A DNA stretch of 64,000 nucleotides from Aureimonas fodinaquatilis (lineage in GTDB: Bacteria; Pseudomonadota; Alphaproteobacteria; Rhizobiales; Rhizobiaceae), in assembly GCF_008369445.1 (NCBI RefSeq), contig NZ_VTWH01000004.1, positions 124,001 to 188,000 on the forward strand, read 5' to 3'. The first letter of the stretch is position 1; each line of letters opens with the position of its first letter. Below the pieces are notes generated by a model that was given only the letters and a program-made list of their open reading frames with translations, did not search any database and was not told the origin of the DNA. Positions 36,860 through 46,953 of this stretch are shown here, in pieces. The position numbers and the translations under genes are program-made.

Positions 36860-37446
36860 GACCTGGCGGGTCTTTTCGTCCGACTGGCAACCGGCGCCAG
36901 AAGAGCCGCACCGAGAGCAGATTTCAGAACACCGCCGACTATGAATGGCGTGACACCATGGACAATCGCCTGATCAAGACCGATGCTTGCCGCGAGCCAA
37001 ACTGCGCCCAGAGCCAGGCATAATGCATTGGCCAGCAATAGGGCCAGAAATGCCATGACCGGGCGGTAACCGTTCCAGCCATGCGCAACAAGAAGCCCAG
37101 TCAATGCACCAATGACAGGAAATGCAAAAAGATAACCTGCCGTTGGCCCGATGAAGGGCAGAATCCCGCCGGAACCGCCTGCGAGAACCGGCAGACCCAG
37201 TGCCGCCTGAGCGAGCCAGGCTATAATGGTCAGGCCGCCTAACCGCCAGCCCATCAACGCGCCGACCATGGTTACTGCCAATGTCTGCATGGTGACTGGC
37301 ACCGGATACATCGGCACCTGAATGTAGGATGATGCCGCCAGCAACGCCGTTCCGGCAAGAATGGCAAAGAGCTGAACGGCCGCTGGCCGCGTGCTTATTC
37401 GCAAAACATCATGTGTGTCGGCTGATAAGGTTTGATTGAGTTTCAC
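36856..37446 (-). CDS. bioY: Biotin transporter BioY (ECF S-component)
   Basis: GTG 37446 is chosen since GGAGGGG precedes it, giving 196 residues. About six membrane helices carry the BioY signatures: VPMYPVPVTMQTLAV (biotin-binding region), AQAALGLPVLAGGSGG, and the FIGPTAGYLFAF segment. BioY is the biotin-binding S subunit of an ECF importer and in many alphaproteobacteria can work with BioMN or alone; no bioM or bioN is next to it. DUF1284 is co-transcribed. A perfect 14-bp TetR-type palindrome lies just upstream (37466-37479). Confidence 0.95.
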   Translation of the reverse strand: MKLNQTLSADTHDVLRISTRPAAVQLFAILAGTALLAASSYIQVPMYPVPVTMQTLAVTMVGALMGWRLGGLTIIAWLAQAALGLPVLAGGSGGILPFIGPTAGYLFAFPVIGALTGLLVAHGWNGYRPVMAFLALLLANALCLALGAVWLAASIGLDQAIVHGVTPFIVGGVLKSALGAALLAPVASRTKRPARS

Positions 37447-37465
37447 AGTCCCCTCCAAAAATACG

Positions 37466-37479
37466 AACGAACGTTCGTT
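37466..37479. promoter_or_regulatory. TetR-type palindromic operator upstream of bioY
   Basis: AACGAACGTTCGTT is a perfect 14-bp palindrome 20-33 bp upstream of the bioY GTG. Its GAACG/CGTTC half-sites resemble TetR-family operators. It lies between the promoter and the ribosome site or over the promoter, so repression of bioY is the simplest reading. No TetR gene is in the window. It does not resemble the TTATMTATAA box of BioR. Confidence 0.6.
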
Positions 37480-37565
37480 ATTTTTAAATCAGGGCATGAA
37501 TGTGGCGGGCGGTGGTTGCCTTAACGACGGGTCGGCCAACTCAAGCGCAAAGGCCTGTCCAAACG

Positions 37566-37596
37566 CAAAAAGGCCGCGAACATGTCGCGGCCTTTT
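37566..37596. terminator. Bidirectional terminator after the porin gene
   Basis: GGCCGCG (37571-37577) pairs with CGCGGCC (37585-37591) around a 7-nt loop, with an A5 run on one side and T5 on the other, so it has a T-run in both directions. It lies 18 bp past the porin stop and ends that leftward transcript before it reaches the bioY promoter. Confidence 0.85.
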
Positions 37597-37613
37597 TATC
37601 AATTCTGCAAGTC

Positions 37614-38375
37614 TTAGTTGAAGCGGTAAGAAGCCTTGGCCCAGATCGTGTGGAAATCCAGATCTGAAGACGAAGAGTTCGAGAATGCTGCAACGCCTGG
37701 CAGGCCTGGCAGCGAGTAGTCAACGTTCAGCTTGGAATCGCCCAGGTCGGTGTAGAGGTATTCAACACCGATCGAGAAGTTCTGCGTGACGAGGTAGTCA
37801 ACGCCTGCACCAACTGCATAGCCAACATCATCGGTGTCTTCGGTAACCGAAACGTTGTACAGGGTGCCGCCGATTGTTGTCGTTGCGCTGCCCAGGTAGT
37901 TGTTCTTGGTGTCGCCGTAAGCCAGACCACCTGTTGCGTAGATCGCGAAGCGATCAGCAGCATAACCAAGCTTGGCGCGAACTGTACCAACATAGTCGAT
38001 GTCCTGAGTTGCACCGTAAACAATGGTGTCACCTGGGAATACGTATGTCGAAGTTGTCGAAGCGTTGATGTAGTTCAGGTCAGCAACAGCACCGACGAGG
38101 AAGTTGCCCATCTGGTAATCATAACCGATGTGACCACCACCGATGAACGATGTTTCGCTGTCGTTGTTGGCGCCAACGAACGATGTGCTGGTGAAGTCGC
38201 CTGCGTCACGGTTGAAAGCAACACCGGCCTGCGCACCAACGTAGAAGCCTGTCCAGGTGAAAGCTGGCTCGTAAGCAACAACAGCTGCTACTACTGGCTC
38301 TTCATAGATGACGTCCGCAGCAACAGCTGGTGTGATCATTGCGGCAGAAGCGAGAAGAAGTGCGATGCGTTTCAT
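37614..38375 (-). CDS. Outer-membrane beta-barrel protein (Omp25/Omp31-like)
   Basis: ATG 38375 follows a near-perfect AGGAGG site and gives 253 residues. A signal peptide (MKRIALLLASAAMITPAVAA) is followed by WTGFYVGAQAGVAF, typical of the Omp25/Omp31/surface-antigen family. The rest alternates short polar and aromatic beta-strands, and the chain ends with the aromatic WAKASYRFN, the C-terminal signal for barrel insertion. The family comprises abundant 8-stranded outer-membrane proteins of Hyphomicrobiales. A strong terminator follows, consistent with high expression. Confidence 0.9.
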   Translation of the reverse strand: MKRIALLLASAAMITPAVAADVIYEEPVVAAVVAYEPAFTWTGFYVGAQAGVAFNRDAGDFTSTSFVGANNDSETSFIGGGHIGYDYQMGNFLVGAVADLNYINASTTSTYVFPGDTIVYGATQDIDYVGTVRAKLGYAADRFAIYATGGLAYGDTKNNYLGSATTTIGGTLYNVSVTEDTDDVGYAVGAGVDYLVTQNFSIGVEYLYTDLGDSKLNVDYSLPGLPGVAAFSNSSSSDLDFHTIWAKASYRFN

Positions 38376-38877
38376 GTCGAAACCTCCTAATGGGATCAGG
38401 ACTGCGGAAACTCCCCGCCACCGGATCAATTACTCTTGGTTGTTGACTAAAACCAAACGAGAAAAACCGCCAGTTCAAAATACACAAAATGGGGAGTTCA
38501 AAGTGTAGTGTTGCAGTCAAAGCACAATTAGCAGTGGCAGCATGTAGTGAATGTTAAAAAATAGTTTCACAAAGATGATATTTCATGCGTCCGAACGCCG
38601 CAGTCAGCCCAAAGGTAAATGTTTATTAACAATAACGCCGAGGAAAAAGACCGTATTCGCATGATCAGGTGGGAGTTCAAACGCCCTGGCTAGATTCGAT
38701 GACGATTCGCGCAAACATTACTTTGCCTCGCGACAGGTCTACCAACAACCATATTAGTAAAAAACTGGCCGAAAAAGTTAATCCTTGCCCTTGATCAAGA
38801 AGGTTTCCTATTCACGTTTGTGTGGTTTATAGTGATTTTTATGCTCCGGCCACTACGAATAAATCTGGAAGCTTATC
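38376..38877. other. Intergenic region between porin and fnr genes
   Basis: This 502-bp, AT-rich gap holds the divergent promoters of the porin and fnr genes. A CTTGATCAAG palindrome near 38790 has only one FNR-like half-site pair without the needed 4-bp spacing, so I do not call it an FNR box. No coding frame with a ribosome site was found. Confidence 0.55.
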
Positions 38878-39624
38878 ATGAGGAATTCAAACGCACGGGC
38901 TGAAAGCGAAGTCGTTATGTTGCGGGAAATCTGCAATGTATGTGCTCGTTGCGAAATCCGATCTCTGGCAATCTGTGCAGCTTTGCAGGAAAACGAGGTT
39001 GCCGCGCTGGAAAGCATCATGACCTCGCGCGAGTTGGCGCCAGAAGAAACGCTGCTGCATGAGGGTGACAAGCGTCGGCGTGTATACAGCCTGACATCCG
39101 GAATGTTGCGCCTTTCCACCATTCTGTTTGATGGGCGCAGACAAATCACCGGTTTTCTAATGCCGGGTGACTATCTCGGCCTGGCCGACGAAGAAGTTTA
39201 CACCACTAATGTCGAGGCGGTTGCGCCATCTGTTCTTTGCAGTTTCTCTGTGCAGGACATGGACAATCTGATGCAGCGCTTTCCCAAGCTGAAAGAGCGG
39301 CTTTACCTGTTTACACGGGCGGCTTTGCGGCAGGCCCGTGACGATCAGATCATGCTTGGCCGGCTTGCCCCGGTGGAAAAGCTCGCCAGTTTTCTCCTTC
39401 TGCTTTCGGCCCGGGCCAAGTCTCACCAGCAGCCAGACAACCCGGTGCCATTGCCCATGTCGCGCAGCGATATTGCAGATTATCTTGGCCTGACCATTGA
39501 AACCGTCAGCCGCAGTTTCACCAAACTGCGCACTCAGGGCTTGATCCGTCTCGAAGACGCACATCTAGTGGAAATTCTCGACAGACGGGCACTGGCTGCG
39601 GTGGCCGGCATCGAACGGCATTGA
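38878..39624 (+). CDS. fnr: FNR-type oxygen-responsive transcriptional regulator
   Basis: The 248-residue protein is a CRP/FNR regulator with an N-terminal cysteine cluster, Cys19, Cys22, Cys25 and Cys33 (ICNVCARC and AIC), plus central Cys121 (SVLCSFS). This suits an oxygen-labile [4Fe-4S] cluster as in FNR/FnrN. The cNMP-like effector domain spans about 40-150. The helix-turn-helix IADYLGLTIETVSRSFTKL contains the E-x2-SR recognition pattern that reads TTGAT half-sites. A perfect TTGATTGCAATCAA box overlaps its stop codon, upstream of hemN. It probably activates anaerobic or microaerobic genes, including its neighbour. Confidence 0.93.
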   Translation: MRNSNARAESEVVMLREICNVCARCEIRSLAICAALQENEVAALESIMTSRELAPEETLLHEGDKRRRVYSLTSGMLRLSTILFDGRRQITGFLMPGDYLGLADEEVYTTNVEAVAPSVLCSFSVQDMDNLMQRFPKLKERLYLFTRAALRQARDDQIMLGRLAPVEKLASFLLLLSARAKSHQQPDNPVPLPMSRSDIADYLGLTIETVSRSFTKLRTQGLIRLEDAHLVEILDRRALAAVAGIERH

Positions 39625-39638
39625 TTGCAATCAATGCC
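39617..39638. promoter_or_regulatory. Perfect FNR box between fnr and hemN
   Basis: TTGATTGCAATCAA (39621-39634) matches the FNR consensus TTGAT-N4-ATCAA exactly. It is the centre of a 22-bp perfect palindrome (39617-39638). It overlaps the fnr stop codon (39622-39624) and is about 150 bp upstream of hemN, consistent with oxygen-regulated hemN expression. Confidence 0.85.
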
Positions 39639-39776
39639 GCCTCGCGCAATCGCTTCTACTGACAAACGCATCAGATAGTTCGAGTTTGTCAGAAGCAAGA
39701 GAGTGCTCATGCCCGAAAGACGGGCCAAAGCTATCCACGGCTTTCTTTGGCACCTCCTTGTACAGGAAGTGATGAA

Positions 39777-41105
39777 TTGAGTAGCGATTTGATTGAACGG
39801 CTGGCTGGCCAGACTGTGCCTCGCTATACCTCATATCCAACGGCTGCTGATTTTGACACGATTGAGCCGGCCGATCACGCGCGCTGGTTACGTACGCTGG
39901 AACCCGGCGTCCCTGTTTCGGTCTATCTGCACGTGCCATATTGTCAGAGCATGTGCTTTTACTGCGGCTGCCATACAAAAGTGGCTCGGCGGCAGGACAT
40001 TATCGATGGCTATTGCCGCACACTTCTGGAAGAAATCCGGTTGGTTTGCGCCATTGTTCCGCGTGGTATGCCGATATCCCGCATTGCCTGGGGCGGGGGC
40101 ACACCCTCCATTCTGGGCTCGGACGGGCTGGCAAAAGTGCTTGCAGAACTGCGGCAGCATTTCTGTCTGGCGCAGCTGACGGAACATTCGATCGAACTTG
40201 ACCCCCGCCATATCGACATGGATTTTTGCGACAGTCTGGCGGCAATGGGCGTAAACCGCGTCAGCCTTGGCGTGCAGGACACAGACCCGGCGGTACAGGC
40301 GGCTATTGGCCGTGTGCAACCCATAGAACAGGTGGAAACGGCGGTCAGCACCTTGCGAGCGGCTGGAATACAAAAGATCAACTTCGATCTGATCTACGGC
40401 TTGCCCCAACAAACGGTAGAGAGCCTGAAAGAAACCTGCAATGCTGTTGCAGCCATGACGCCAGACCGCATCGCCTGTTACGGCTATGCCCACTTGCCCA
40501 AGCGGCGGGCCAATCAACGCTTGATTGATGAGGCGGAGCTGCCCGGCCCACGCCAGCGCCTCCAGTTGGCACAGGCGGTGACCGACGAATTAAGCCGCTT
40601 CGGTTACCAGCCTATTGGTATTGATCACTATTCCAGATTTGCAGATCCGCTGGCCAGCGCCGCAAGAAATGGTCGGCTGCACCGCAATTTTCAGGGCTAT
40701 ACAGACGACGACAGGCCAACGCTGCTGGGATTTGGAGCTTCGGCAATTTCGCAGTTGCCTGGTGGGTTTGTGCAGTCGCAAGCGGATATTGCAGCCTATC
40801 GCAAAGCGGTGGAAGCGGGCCAACTTCCAACCAAACGCGGACATGCTATTTCAGAAGATGACCGGCTGCGCGCCTCAGTCATCGAACAGATCATGTGCAA
40901 TTTCCGCGTTGACCTGGCGGATGCCGCGGCCAACCTTGTTGATGAGCTGGCCTTGCTGCGAACTTTTGCGGCAGACCGGCTGGTGGAAATCCATGGCACC
41001 GTGTTGGAAATACTGCCTGCCGGGCGTCCTTATACGAGGCTGATTGCAGCAGTTTTCGACCGCTACCGCACCGAGAAAACCGAACCATTCAGCGGCGCTG
41101 TCTGA
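39777..41105 (+). CDS. hemN: Oxygen-independent coproporphyrinogen III oxidase
   Basis: TTG 39777 is preferred because CAGGAAG lies 8-10 bp upstream; the product is 442 residues and begins MSSDLIERLAGQTVPRYTSY in part. The radical SAM motif is YCQSMCFYCGC (CX3CX2C) near residue 55, followed by GGGTPSIL and DLIYGLPQQT. HemN decarboxylates coproporphyrinogen III to protoporphyrinogen IX without oxygen, allowing heme synthesis under anoxia. A perfect FNR box lies upstream and the fnr gene directly precedes it, a common arrangement in Hyphomicrobiales. Confidence 0.95.
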   Translation: MSSDLIERLAGQTVPRYTSYPTAADFDTIEPADHARWLRTLEPGVPVSVYLHVPYCQSMCFYCGCHTKVARRQDIIDGYCRTLLEEIRLVCAIVPRGMPISRIAWGGGTPSILGSDGLAKVLAELRQHFCLAQLTEHSIELDPRHIDMDFCDSLAAMGVNRVSLGVQDTDPAVQAAIGRVQPIEQVETAVSTLRAAGIQKINFDLIYGLPQQTVESLKETCNAVAAMTPDRIACYGYAHLPKRRANQRLIDEAELPGPRQRLQLAQAVTDELSRFGYQPIGIDHYSRFADPLASAARNGRLHRNFQGYTDDDRPTLLGFGASAISQLPGGFVQSQADIAAYRKAVEAGQLPTKRGHAISEDDRLRASVIEQIMCNFRVDLADAAANLVDELALLRTFAADRLVEIHGTVLEILPAGRPYTRLIAAVFDRYRTEKTEPFSGAV

Positions 41106-41145
41106 CGCAGTCTTCATCCGACAAGGGTCGGCTTTCAGAATTTGT

Positions 41146-41772
41146 CTACCGGCTGACAGCTTTTTCAGATTCAGAGGCTGCGAACACGGCGCAAACAACA
41201 TGCGCCGCAAGACAGACCAGAACCAGATAGCCGAAGGTTTCCAGCAACTCTTCGAAGAACATGCCCAGTTCCGGCCGCGCCATGGTCGGAGCGAATTTTT
41301 CTGCAATCTCGCCAGCGAAAAGAAATGCGGCTGCCAGCAAAAACGGCCAAGCCTGAAATTTGCGGAGATAGTCGAGAAATTGCGGCATCAATTGCCAGCG
41401 CAAGACAATGTAAGGCAGGGCTACAGCCAGAACAACCAAGGCTTCATGCAGGCGGAAAAGGTCGGAATTCAGATATTCGGTCACCGGGCCGGTGACCGGC
41501 AATTCCAGCTCACGCAGAAAGAACACCACGCACAATATCGATACACCGACGCTGGCCATCCGCCCGGCATCGCGCTGGAAAAACGCCGCCGCCGCAAAAA
41601 GCAAGGCGGCAAACACAAGAATGGCTTCCTGCATGCGCTCCAGCGGCCCTTCTTCCAGGGCGGTTGGCAGAAAGCCGTACAAGAACGCCAGATAGAGCGC
41701 CCACAATCCCGTCAGTATAAAGGTGGGAAGCAGCAGTTTCATAAACCGCACGCCGACAATGAACCTGTTCAT
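41146..41772 (-). CDS. Unknown multi-pass membrane protein
   Basis: The 208-residue protein has about six hydrophobic helices, beginning MKLLLPTFILTGLWALYLAF in part and ending with helices near 135-160 and 180-200, linked by short charged loops (e.g. EEGPLERMQE). I do not recognise a family or catalytic motif. It converges on hemN and is otherwise alone; the first ten residues (MNRFIVGVRF) may not be translated if the start is Met11. A role at the inner membrane is all that can be said. Confidence 0.65.
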   Translation of the reverse strand: MNRFIVGVRFMKLLLPTFILTGLWALYLAFLYGFLPTALEEGPLERMQEAILVFAALLFAAAAFFQRDAGRMASVGVSILCVVFFLRELELPVTGPVTEYLNSDLFRLHEALVVLAVALPYIVLRWQLMPQFLDYLRKFQAWPFLLAAAFLFAGEIAEKFAPTMARPELGMFFEELLETFGYLVLVCLAAHVVCAVFAASESEKAVSR

Positions 41773-42407
41773 ATGCCCTCCATAGTATGTCAGCCTTATG
41801 AACGACGAGTGGTAAATAAATCAATAGGAAACGAGCAAATTCTCGTTAGCCGGCGATCAAAATTCCTAACGTCTTGTAAGGTAACAATAAGCCTGGACAG
41901 GGATCTTGAACTCTCGCCAATCGTCTGAAAAATCGCAGTCTGCGGCTCAGGAGCCAACTTGAACGCGCGTTAATGCCAGTTGCGGCTGGTCGCGGAAAAC
42001 CCGGCATGAAGAACAGGATTTCCAAACTGAAGCTGGTGCCTATGAATCAATTAAATCGGTTGAACGAAATTTGTTTTGCGCGTTATCCAAAAGTTGTGAA
42101 TGGGGTTTTGTGGCCATTTTCGAGCCCCGCAACGGCCGCAGTTGCCCACAACCAGGGGGCGCGTCTGGCGCATTTTTATCATTGAATTCAACGGGCTAAC
42201 GGTACACTCGCGGCATTAGTATTACTTTTTTTCGGCTTACCTGCCGAAATGCCCTTGGCAGACCCTTTGCAATTGGTTACGCCTTATACCAACGCAACCT
42301 TGCGGCGCAGTATAAAAAGGTCGTTCAAGACCTATGGAAGCAGTTGTAGCATTAGGCGAACCATCGGAACTGTGTTCTGCACAGTCAGAAATGCACGGAA
42401 ACCATTT
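41773..42407. other. 635-bp intergenic region upstream of the denD operon
   Basis: No supported gene lies here. A 70-codon frame at 41973-42185 has neither a good ribosome site nor coding-like composition. The region contains an imperfect dyad, TTGGT/ACCAA at 42273-42292, about 115 bp before denD, which could be an operator, but the match is weak. The unusual length suggests a complex promoter or remnants. Confidence 0.5.
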
Positions 42408-43397
42408 ATGCATGTTTTGATTATTGGCGCGGCTGGAATGATCGGCCGCAAGTTTCTGGATCGCATATCTGCTGAACCGGATGTACTTGGGCAGGAGATT
42501 GACAAGCTAACGCTGGTTGATGTTGTTGCCCCCACTGCCCCGCCCGAGTTTGAATCAATCACTTCAAGTCAAGCTGCTGACCTTGCCGATGCTGGTGTCG
42601 CCGCCCGGCTGATTGCCACACGCCCGGACCTGATCATCCACCTTGCCGCTGTGGTTTCCGGCGAAGCCGAGATGGATTTTGAAAAAGGCTATCGTGTTAA
42701 TCTGGAAGGCACGCAGGCGCTTCTGGAAGCCATCCGGCTGGAAGGCCGTAACGCGCCTTACAAACCGCGCCTTGTTTACGCTTCATCGATTGCAGTTTAT
42801 GGCGCACCCTTCGCGCCCACCATCTCCGACGATTTCGCCCTCTATCCGCTGACCAGCTATGGCACGCAGAAGGCAATCGGAGAATTGTTGCTTGCCGACT
42901 ATTCACGCAAGGGCTTTCTGGAAGGCATCGGCATCCGCCTTCCCACAATCTGCATTCGCCCCGGCAAGCCGAACAAGGCAGCCTCCGGCTTTTTCTCCAA
43001 CATTCTGCGCGAGCCCCTCGTTGGTCAGGAAGCTGTTCTGCCGGTGGACGAGAATGTGCGCCACTGGTTCACAAGCCCACGCTCTGCAGTCGGCTTTTTT
43101 GTGCATGCTTCCACAATGGATCTGGGGCCCGTAGGGCCGCGCATCAATCTCAGCATGCCGGGCCTTTCCGCCACGGTTGGCGAGGAAATTGAAGCATTGC
43201 GCCGCGTTGCAGGCGACGATACGGTCAAGCTTATCCGCCGCGTACCCGACCCGGCCATTCAGGCCATTGTTGCCGGATGGGCAACCAATTTTGAGGGGCG
43301 GCGCGCACGCGAATTGGGTTTCACTGCCGAAACCGACTTCGACGACATCATTCGCGCGCACATTGAAGATGAACTGGAAGGTCGCGTCGGCGGCTGA
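42408..43397 (+). CDS. denD: NAD-dependent epimerase/dehydratase, D-erythronate dehydrogenase-like
   Basis: ATG 42408 gives 329 residues (MHVLIIGAAGMIGRKFL), while the frame open upstream lacks a ribosome site. It is an extended SDR: GAAGMIG (7-13) binds NAD, YASSIAVYG supplies the catalytic Ser, and SYGTQK the Tyr/Lys pair. Overall it resembles DenD, which oxidises D-erythronate to 2-oxo-tetronate. Partner genes otnK, otnC and otnI are not next to it, so the substrate assignment is tentative. It is followed 27 bp later by an SDR and then a sugar ABC transporter. Confidence 0.65.
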   Translation: MHVLIIGAAGMIGRKFLDRISAEPDVLGQEIDKLTLVDVVAPTAPPEFESITSSQAADLADAGVAARLIATRPDLIIHLAAVVSGEAEMDFEKGYRVNLEGTQALLEAIRLEGRNAPYKPRLVYASSIAVYGAPFAPTISDDFALYPLTSYGTQKAIGELLLADYSRKGFLEGIGIRLPTICIRPGKPNKAASGFFSNILREPLVGQEAVLPVDENVRHWFTSPRSAVGFFVHASTMDLGPVGPRINLSMPGLSATVGEEIEALRRVAGDDTVKLIRRVPDPAIQAIVAGWATNFEGRRARELGFTAETDFDDIIRAHIEDELEGRVGG

Positions 43398-43424
43398 ACT
43401 CACGCACGCAGCAAAGGCATTCTC

Positions 43425-44192
43425 ATGAGCAATACACGAAAGGGCGAGGGCAAAACGGCCATCGTCACGGGCGGCGGGACTGGTGTGGGCAAAGCGATTG
43501 CCACAGAGCTTGCTGCTGCAGGTTATAATGTTGTTATTACCGGCCGCAGACTGAATGTTCTGGAGCAGACTGCAACTGATCTGGGCGGCGAAGGCACGGT
43601 CATTGCCATCGCCGCAGATATTTCCCGGCCCGACGATGTCGCTGCACTTTTTGAAAAAACCGTCGAGAAATTCGGCCGTCTGGACCTTCTGGTCAATAAT
43701 GCCGGTATCAACGCACCGGCAAAGCCGTTGGAAGATGTGAATTTTGACGAGTGGAACGGTGTGGTCGCCGCCAATCTGACAGGTGCGTTTCTGTGCACGC
43801 AGGCCGCCGTGCGCCTGTTCAAAAGCCAGTCGCCACAAGGTGGCCGTATCATCAACAATGGTTCAGTTTCGGCAACGACTCCGCGGCCCAACTCCGCACC
43901 TTACGCCGCAACCAAACATGCAATAACCGGCCTGACAAAGGCCACCTCACTGGAAGGGCGCGCCTTCGACATTGCATGTGGGCAGATCGACATTGGCAAT
44001 GCAGCCAGTGAAATGACGACCACCATTTCCAAAGGTGTCCTGCAGGCAGATGGCAGCTTTGCTGCCGAGGCCACCATCAGCCCGACCATTATTGCTGAAG
44101 CCGTGCTTTACATGGCAAACTTGCCACTGGAAGCCAATGTACTGACAATGACTGTCATGGCCAACAAAATGCCCTTTGTGGGACGCGGCTGA
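43425..44192 (+). CDS. SDR-family oxidoreductase
   Basis: The 255-residue classical SDR has TGGGTGVGK (cofactor loop, about 15-23), NNAG (about 91-94), catalytic Ser in NGSVSATTP and YAATK as the active-site pair. Arg42 and Arg43 after beta-2 (TGRRLNV) suggest preference for NADP. Its C-terminus ([11 protein letters not shown]) departs from the usual GG-ending. It follows denD by 27 bp and precedes the ABC transporter genes by 176 bp, so it likely acts in the same sugar or sugar-acid pathway; substrate unknown. Confidence 0.85.
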   Translation: MSNTRKGEGKTAIVTGGGTGVGKAIATELAAAGYNVVITGRRLNVLEQTATDLGGEGTVIAIAADISRPDDVAALFEKTVEKFGRLDLLVNNAGINAPAKPLEDVNFDEWNGVVAANLTGAFLCTQAAVRLFKSQSPQGGRIINNGSVSATTPRPNSAPYAATKHAITGLTKATSLEGRAFDIACGQIDIGNAASEMTTTISKGVLQADGSFAAEATISPTIIAEAVLYMANLPLEANVLTMTVMANKMPFVGRG

Positions 44193-44368
44193 ACCGCCAG
44201 TAAATGCCAGAAGCCTGACGTCCGCCAGAGACGTGTTGAAGCTGATGCAAGCATGAGTGCAGGGCAGCTTGCGCCAAAAATTATAAGAAACCAAAGATTA
44301 AGTGCTTGAAAAAGCACGATAGCAGGCAGGATCGGTGAAACTCTGCGGTACCTGCAGGAGGAAACAAT

Positions 44369-45436
<1,068 letters not shown>

Positions 45437-45545
45437 TTGACTGCAGGGGCAGCACCGCCTGCCCTTTCACACTCCAGGCCATGCTCGCGTTCGGGAGCGA
45501 TCATGGCAGTAAATCCGCAAATCCCGAATGTTGGGAGGAAATGAC

Positions 45546-46865
45546 ATGAGTATTACACGCAGAAAGCTTCTTGCAGGTTCGGCTGGTCTTGCCGCCGGAT
45601 TAACGCTTGGCGGTGGAAAATTCGGCATTGGCAACGCCTTTGCGCAGGTTGCCGAACCCACATATACACCGGAAGCAGGCGCCAGCCTGCGTGTTCTGCG
45701 CTGGGTGCCTTTTGTTCCGGGTGAGGAAGAAGCCTTTCTTGCCAACACTCGCCGGTTCACTGAAGCAACCGGCGTTGAAGTGCGCATCGACAAGGAAAGC
45801 TGGGAAGATGTGCGGCCGAAGGCGGCCGTTGCGGCCAATGTCGGCTCCGGCCCGGACCTTGTCATGAGCTGGTTTGATGACCCGCAGCAATATCCTGACA
45901 AGCTGGTGGATCTGACCGAGCTTGGCGAATATCTGGGCGCCCGTGATGGTGGCTGGTATCCGGGCCTGGAAGGCTATGCCAAGCGCGATGACAAATTCAT
46001 CGCCCTGCCGCTCTGCGCAATCGGCAACGCCATCTGCTACCGCGACAGCCACATGAAGGCTGCAGGCTTCAGCGAATTTCCGAATGACACTGCAGGCTTC
46101 CTTGAACTCTGCAAGGCGCTGCAGGCCAATGGCACGCCCGCTGGCTTCCCGCATGGTAAAGCGGTGGGCGATGGCAACAACTACGCCCACTGGCTGTTGT
46201 GGAGCCATGGCGGCAAAATGGTCGATGAAAACGGCAATGTCACCATCAACAGCCCTGAAACACTGGCGGCAATTGCCTATGCTCAGGAACTGTACAAGAC
46301 CTTTATTCCGGGTACGGAAAGCTGGCTCGACGTGAACAACAACCGCGCCTTCCTGGCCGGTCAGGTTTCGCTGACAGCCAACGGCGTTTCCATGTACTAC
46401 GCCGCAACCAACGATCCGGCTATGGCCGAGCTTGCAGAAGACATGCGAAGCGTCAACCTGCCCATCGGCCCGGTTGGTGAATCGGTGGAACTGCACCAGA
46501 CCTCAACCATCTCGGTGTTCAGCCACACCAAGTTCCCGGAAGCTGCAAAAGCCTATCTGAAGTTCATCTATCAGAATGATGCGATGAATGACTGGATCGA
46601 GGGCGCCAGCGCCTATTGCTGCCAGCCATTGCGGGTTTACGAAAGCAACCCGGTCTGGACCTCGAATCCGATCCACGAGTCCTACTCGCGCGCTTCCGCC
46701 AGCCTGCGTCCAAACGGCTATGCCGGTCCGCTGGGCGCCGCCTCTGCCGGCACAATGGCAGATTATGTGCTGGTCGACATGTTCGCCGAGGCAGTAACAG
46801 GTCGCAGCTCTCCGGAAGACGCGATTGCAAGCGCTGAACGCCGTACGGCACGCTACTACCGCTAA
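45546..46865 (+). CDS. Sugar ABC transporter substrate-binding protein (CUT1)
   Basis: ATG 45546 follows GGGAGGAAA; the product is 439 residues. The N-terminus SITRRKLLAGSAGLAAG has a Tat-type twin arginine and a cleavable hydrophobic segment. The rest is a two-lobe MalE-like binding protein (KAAVAANVGSGPDLV, NGTPAGFPHGKAVGDG). It would capture a sugar, polyol or sugar acid in the periplasm, probably exported folded through Tat. It is the third gene of the ABC group; a hairpin after its stop probably gives it more stable message than the permeases. Confidence 0.9.
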   Translation: MSITRRKLLAGSAGLAAGLTLGGGKFGIGNAFAQVAEPTYTPEAGASLRVLRWVPFVPGEEEAFLANTRRFTEATGVEVRIDKESWEDVRPKAAVAANVGSGPDLVMSWFDDPQQYPDKLVDLTELGEYLGARDGGWYPGLEGYAKRDDKFIALPLCAIGNAICYRDSHMKAAGFSEFPNDTAGFLELCKALQANGTPAGFPHGKAVGDGNNYAHWLLWSHGGKMVDENGNVTINSPETLAAIAYAQELYKTFIPGTESWLDVNNNRAFLAGQVSLTANGVSMYYAATNDPAMAELAEDMRSVNLPIGPVGESVELHQTSTISVFSHTKFPEAAKAYLKFIYQNDAMNDWIEGASAYCCQPLRVYESNPVWTSNPIHESYSRASASLRPNGYAGPLGAASAGTMADYVLVDMFAEAVTGRSSPEDAIASAERRTARYYR

Positions 46866-46880
46866 GCGGCATCATTTGAA

Positions 46881-46907
46881 GGAGTCGCAGATCCAGTCTG
46901 CGGCTCC
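46881..46907 (+). terminator. Intercistronic hairpin after the binding-protein gene
   Basis: GGAGTCGCAGA (46881-46891) pairs with TCTGCGGCTCC (46897-46907) with a 5-nt loop and one non-Watson-Crick position. There is no T-run, so it is more likely an mRNA-stabilising or partial-termination hairpin that keeps binding protein in excess over permeases. Confidence 0.65.
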
Positions 46908-46953
46908 CTCAAAAGCGTAAAACAAATTCGCAGCGAGACCCGGGGATCAAAAG

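Noticed and set aside
38786-38797. CTTGATCAAG as an FNR box upstream of fnr
   Set aside because: Half-sites lack the 4-bp spacer of the TTGAT-N4-ATCAA consensus.
41973-42185. 70-codon frame in the denD upstream region
   Set aside because: No ribosome site, low-complexity basic composition and no motif.
42273-42292. Imperfect TTGGT/ACCAA dyad before denD
   Set aside because: Only 5-bp arms with asymmetric spacing; could be chance in AT-rich DNA.
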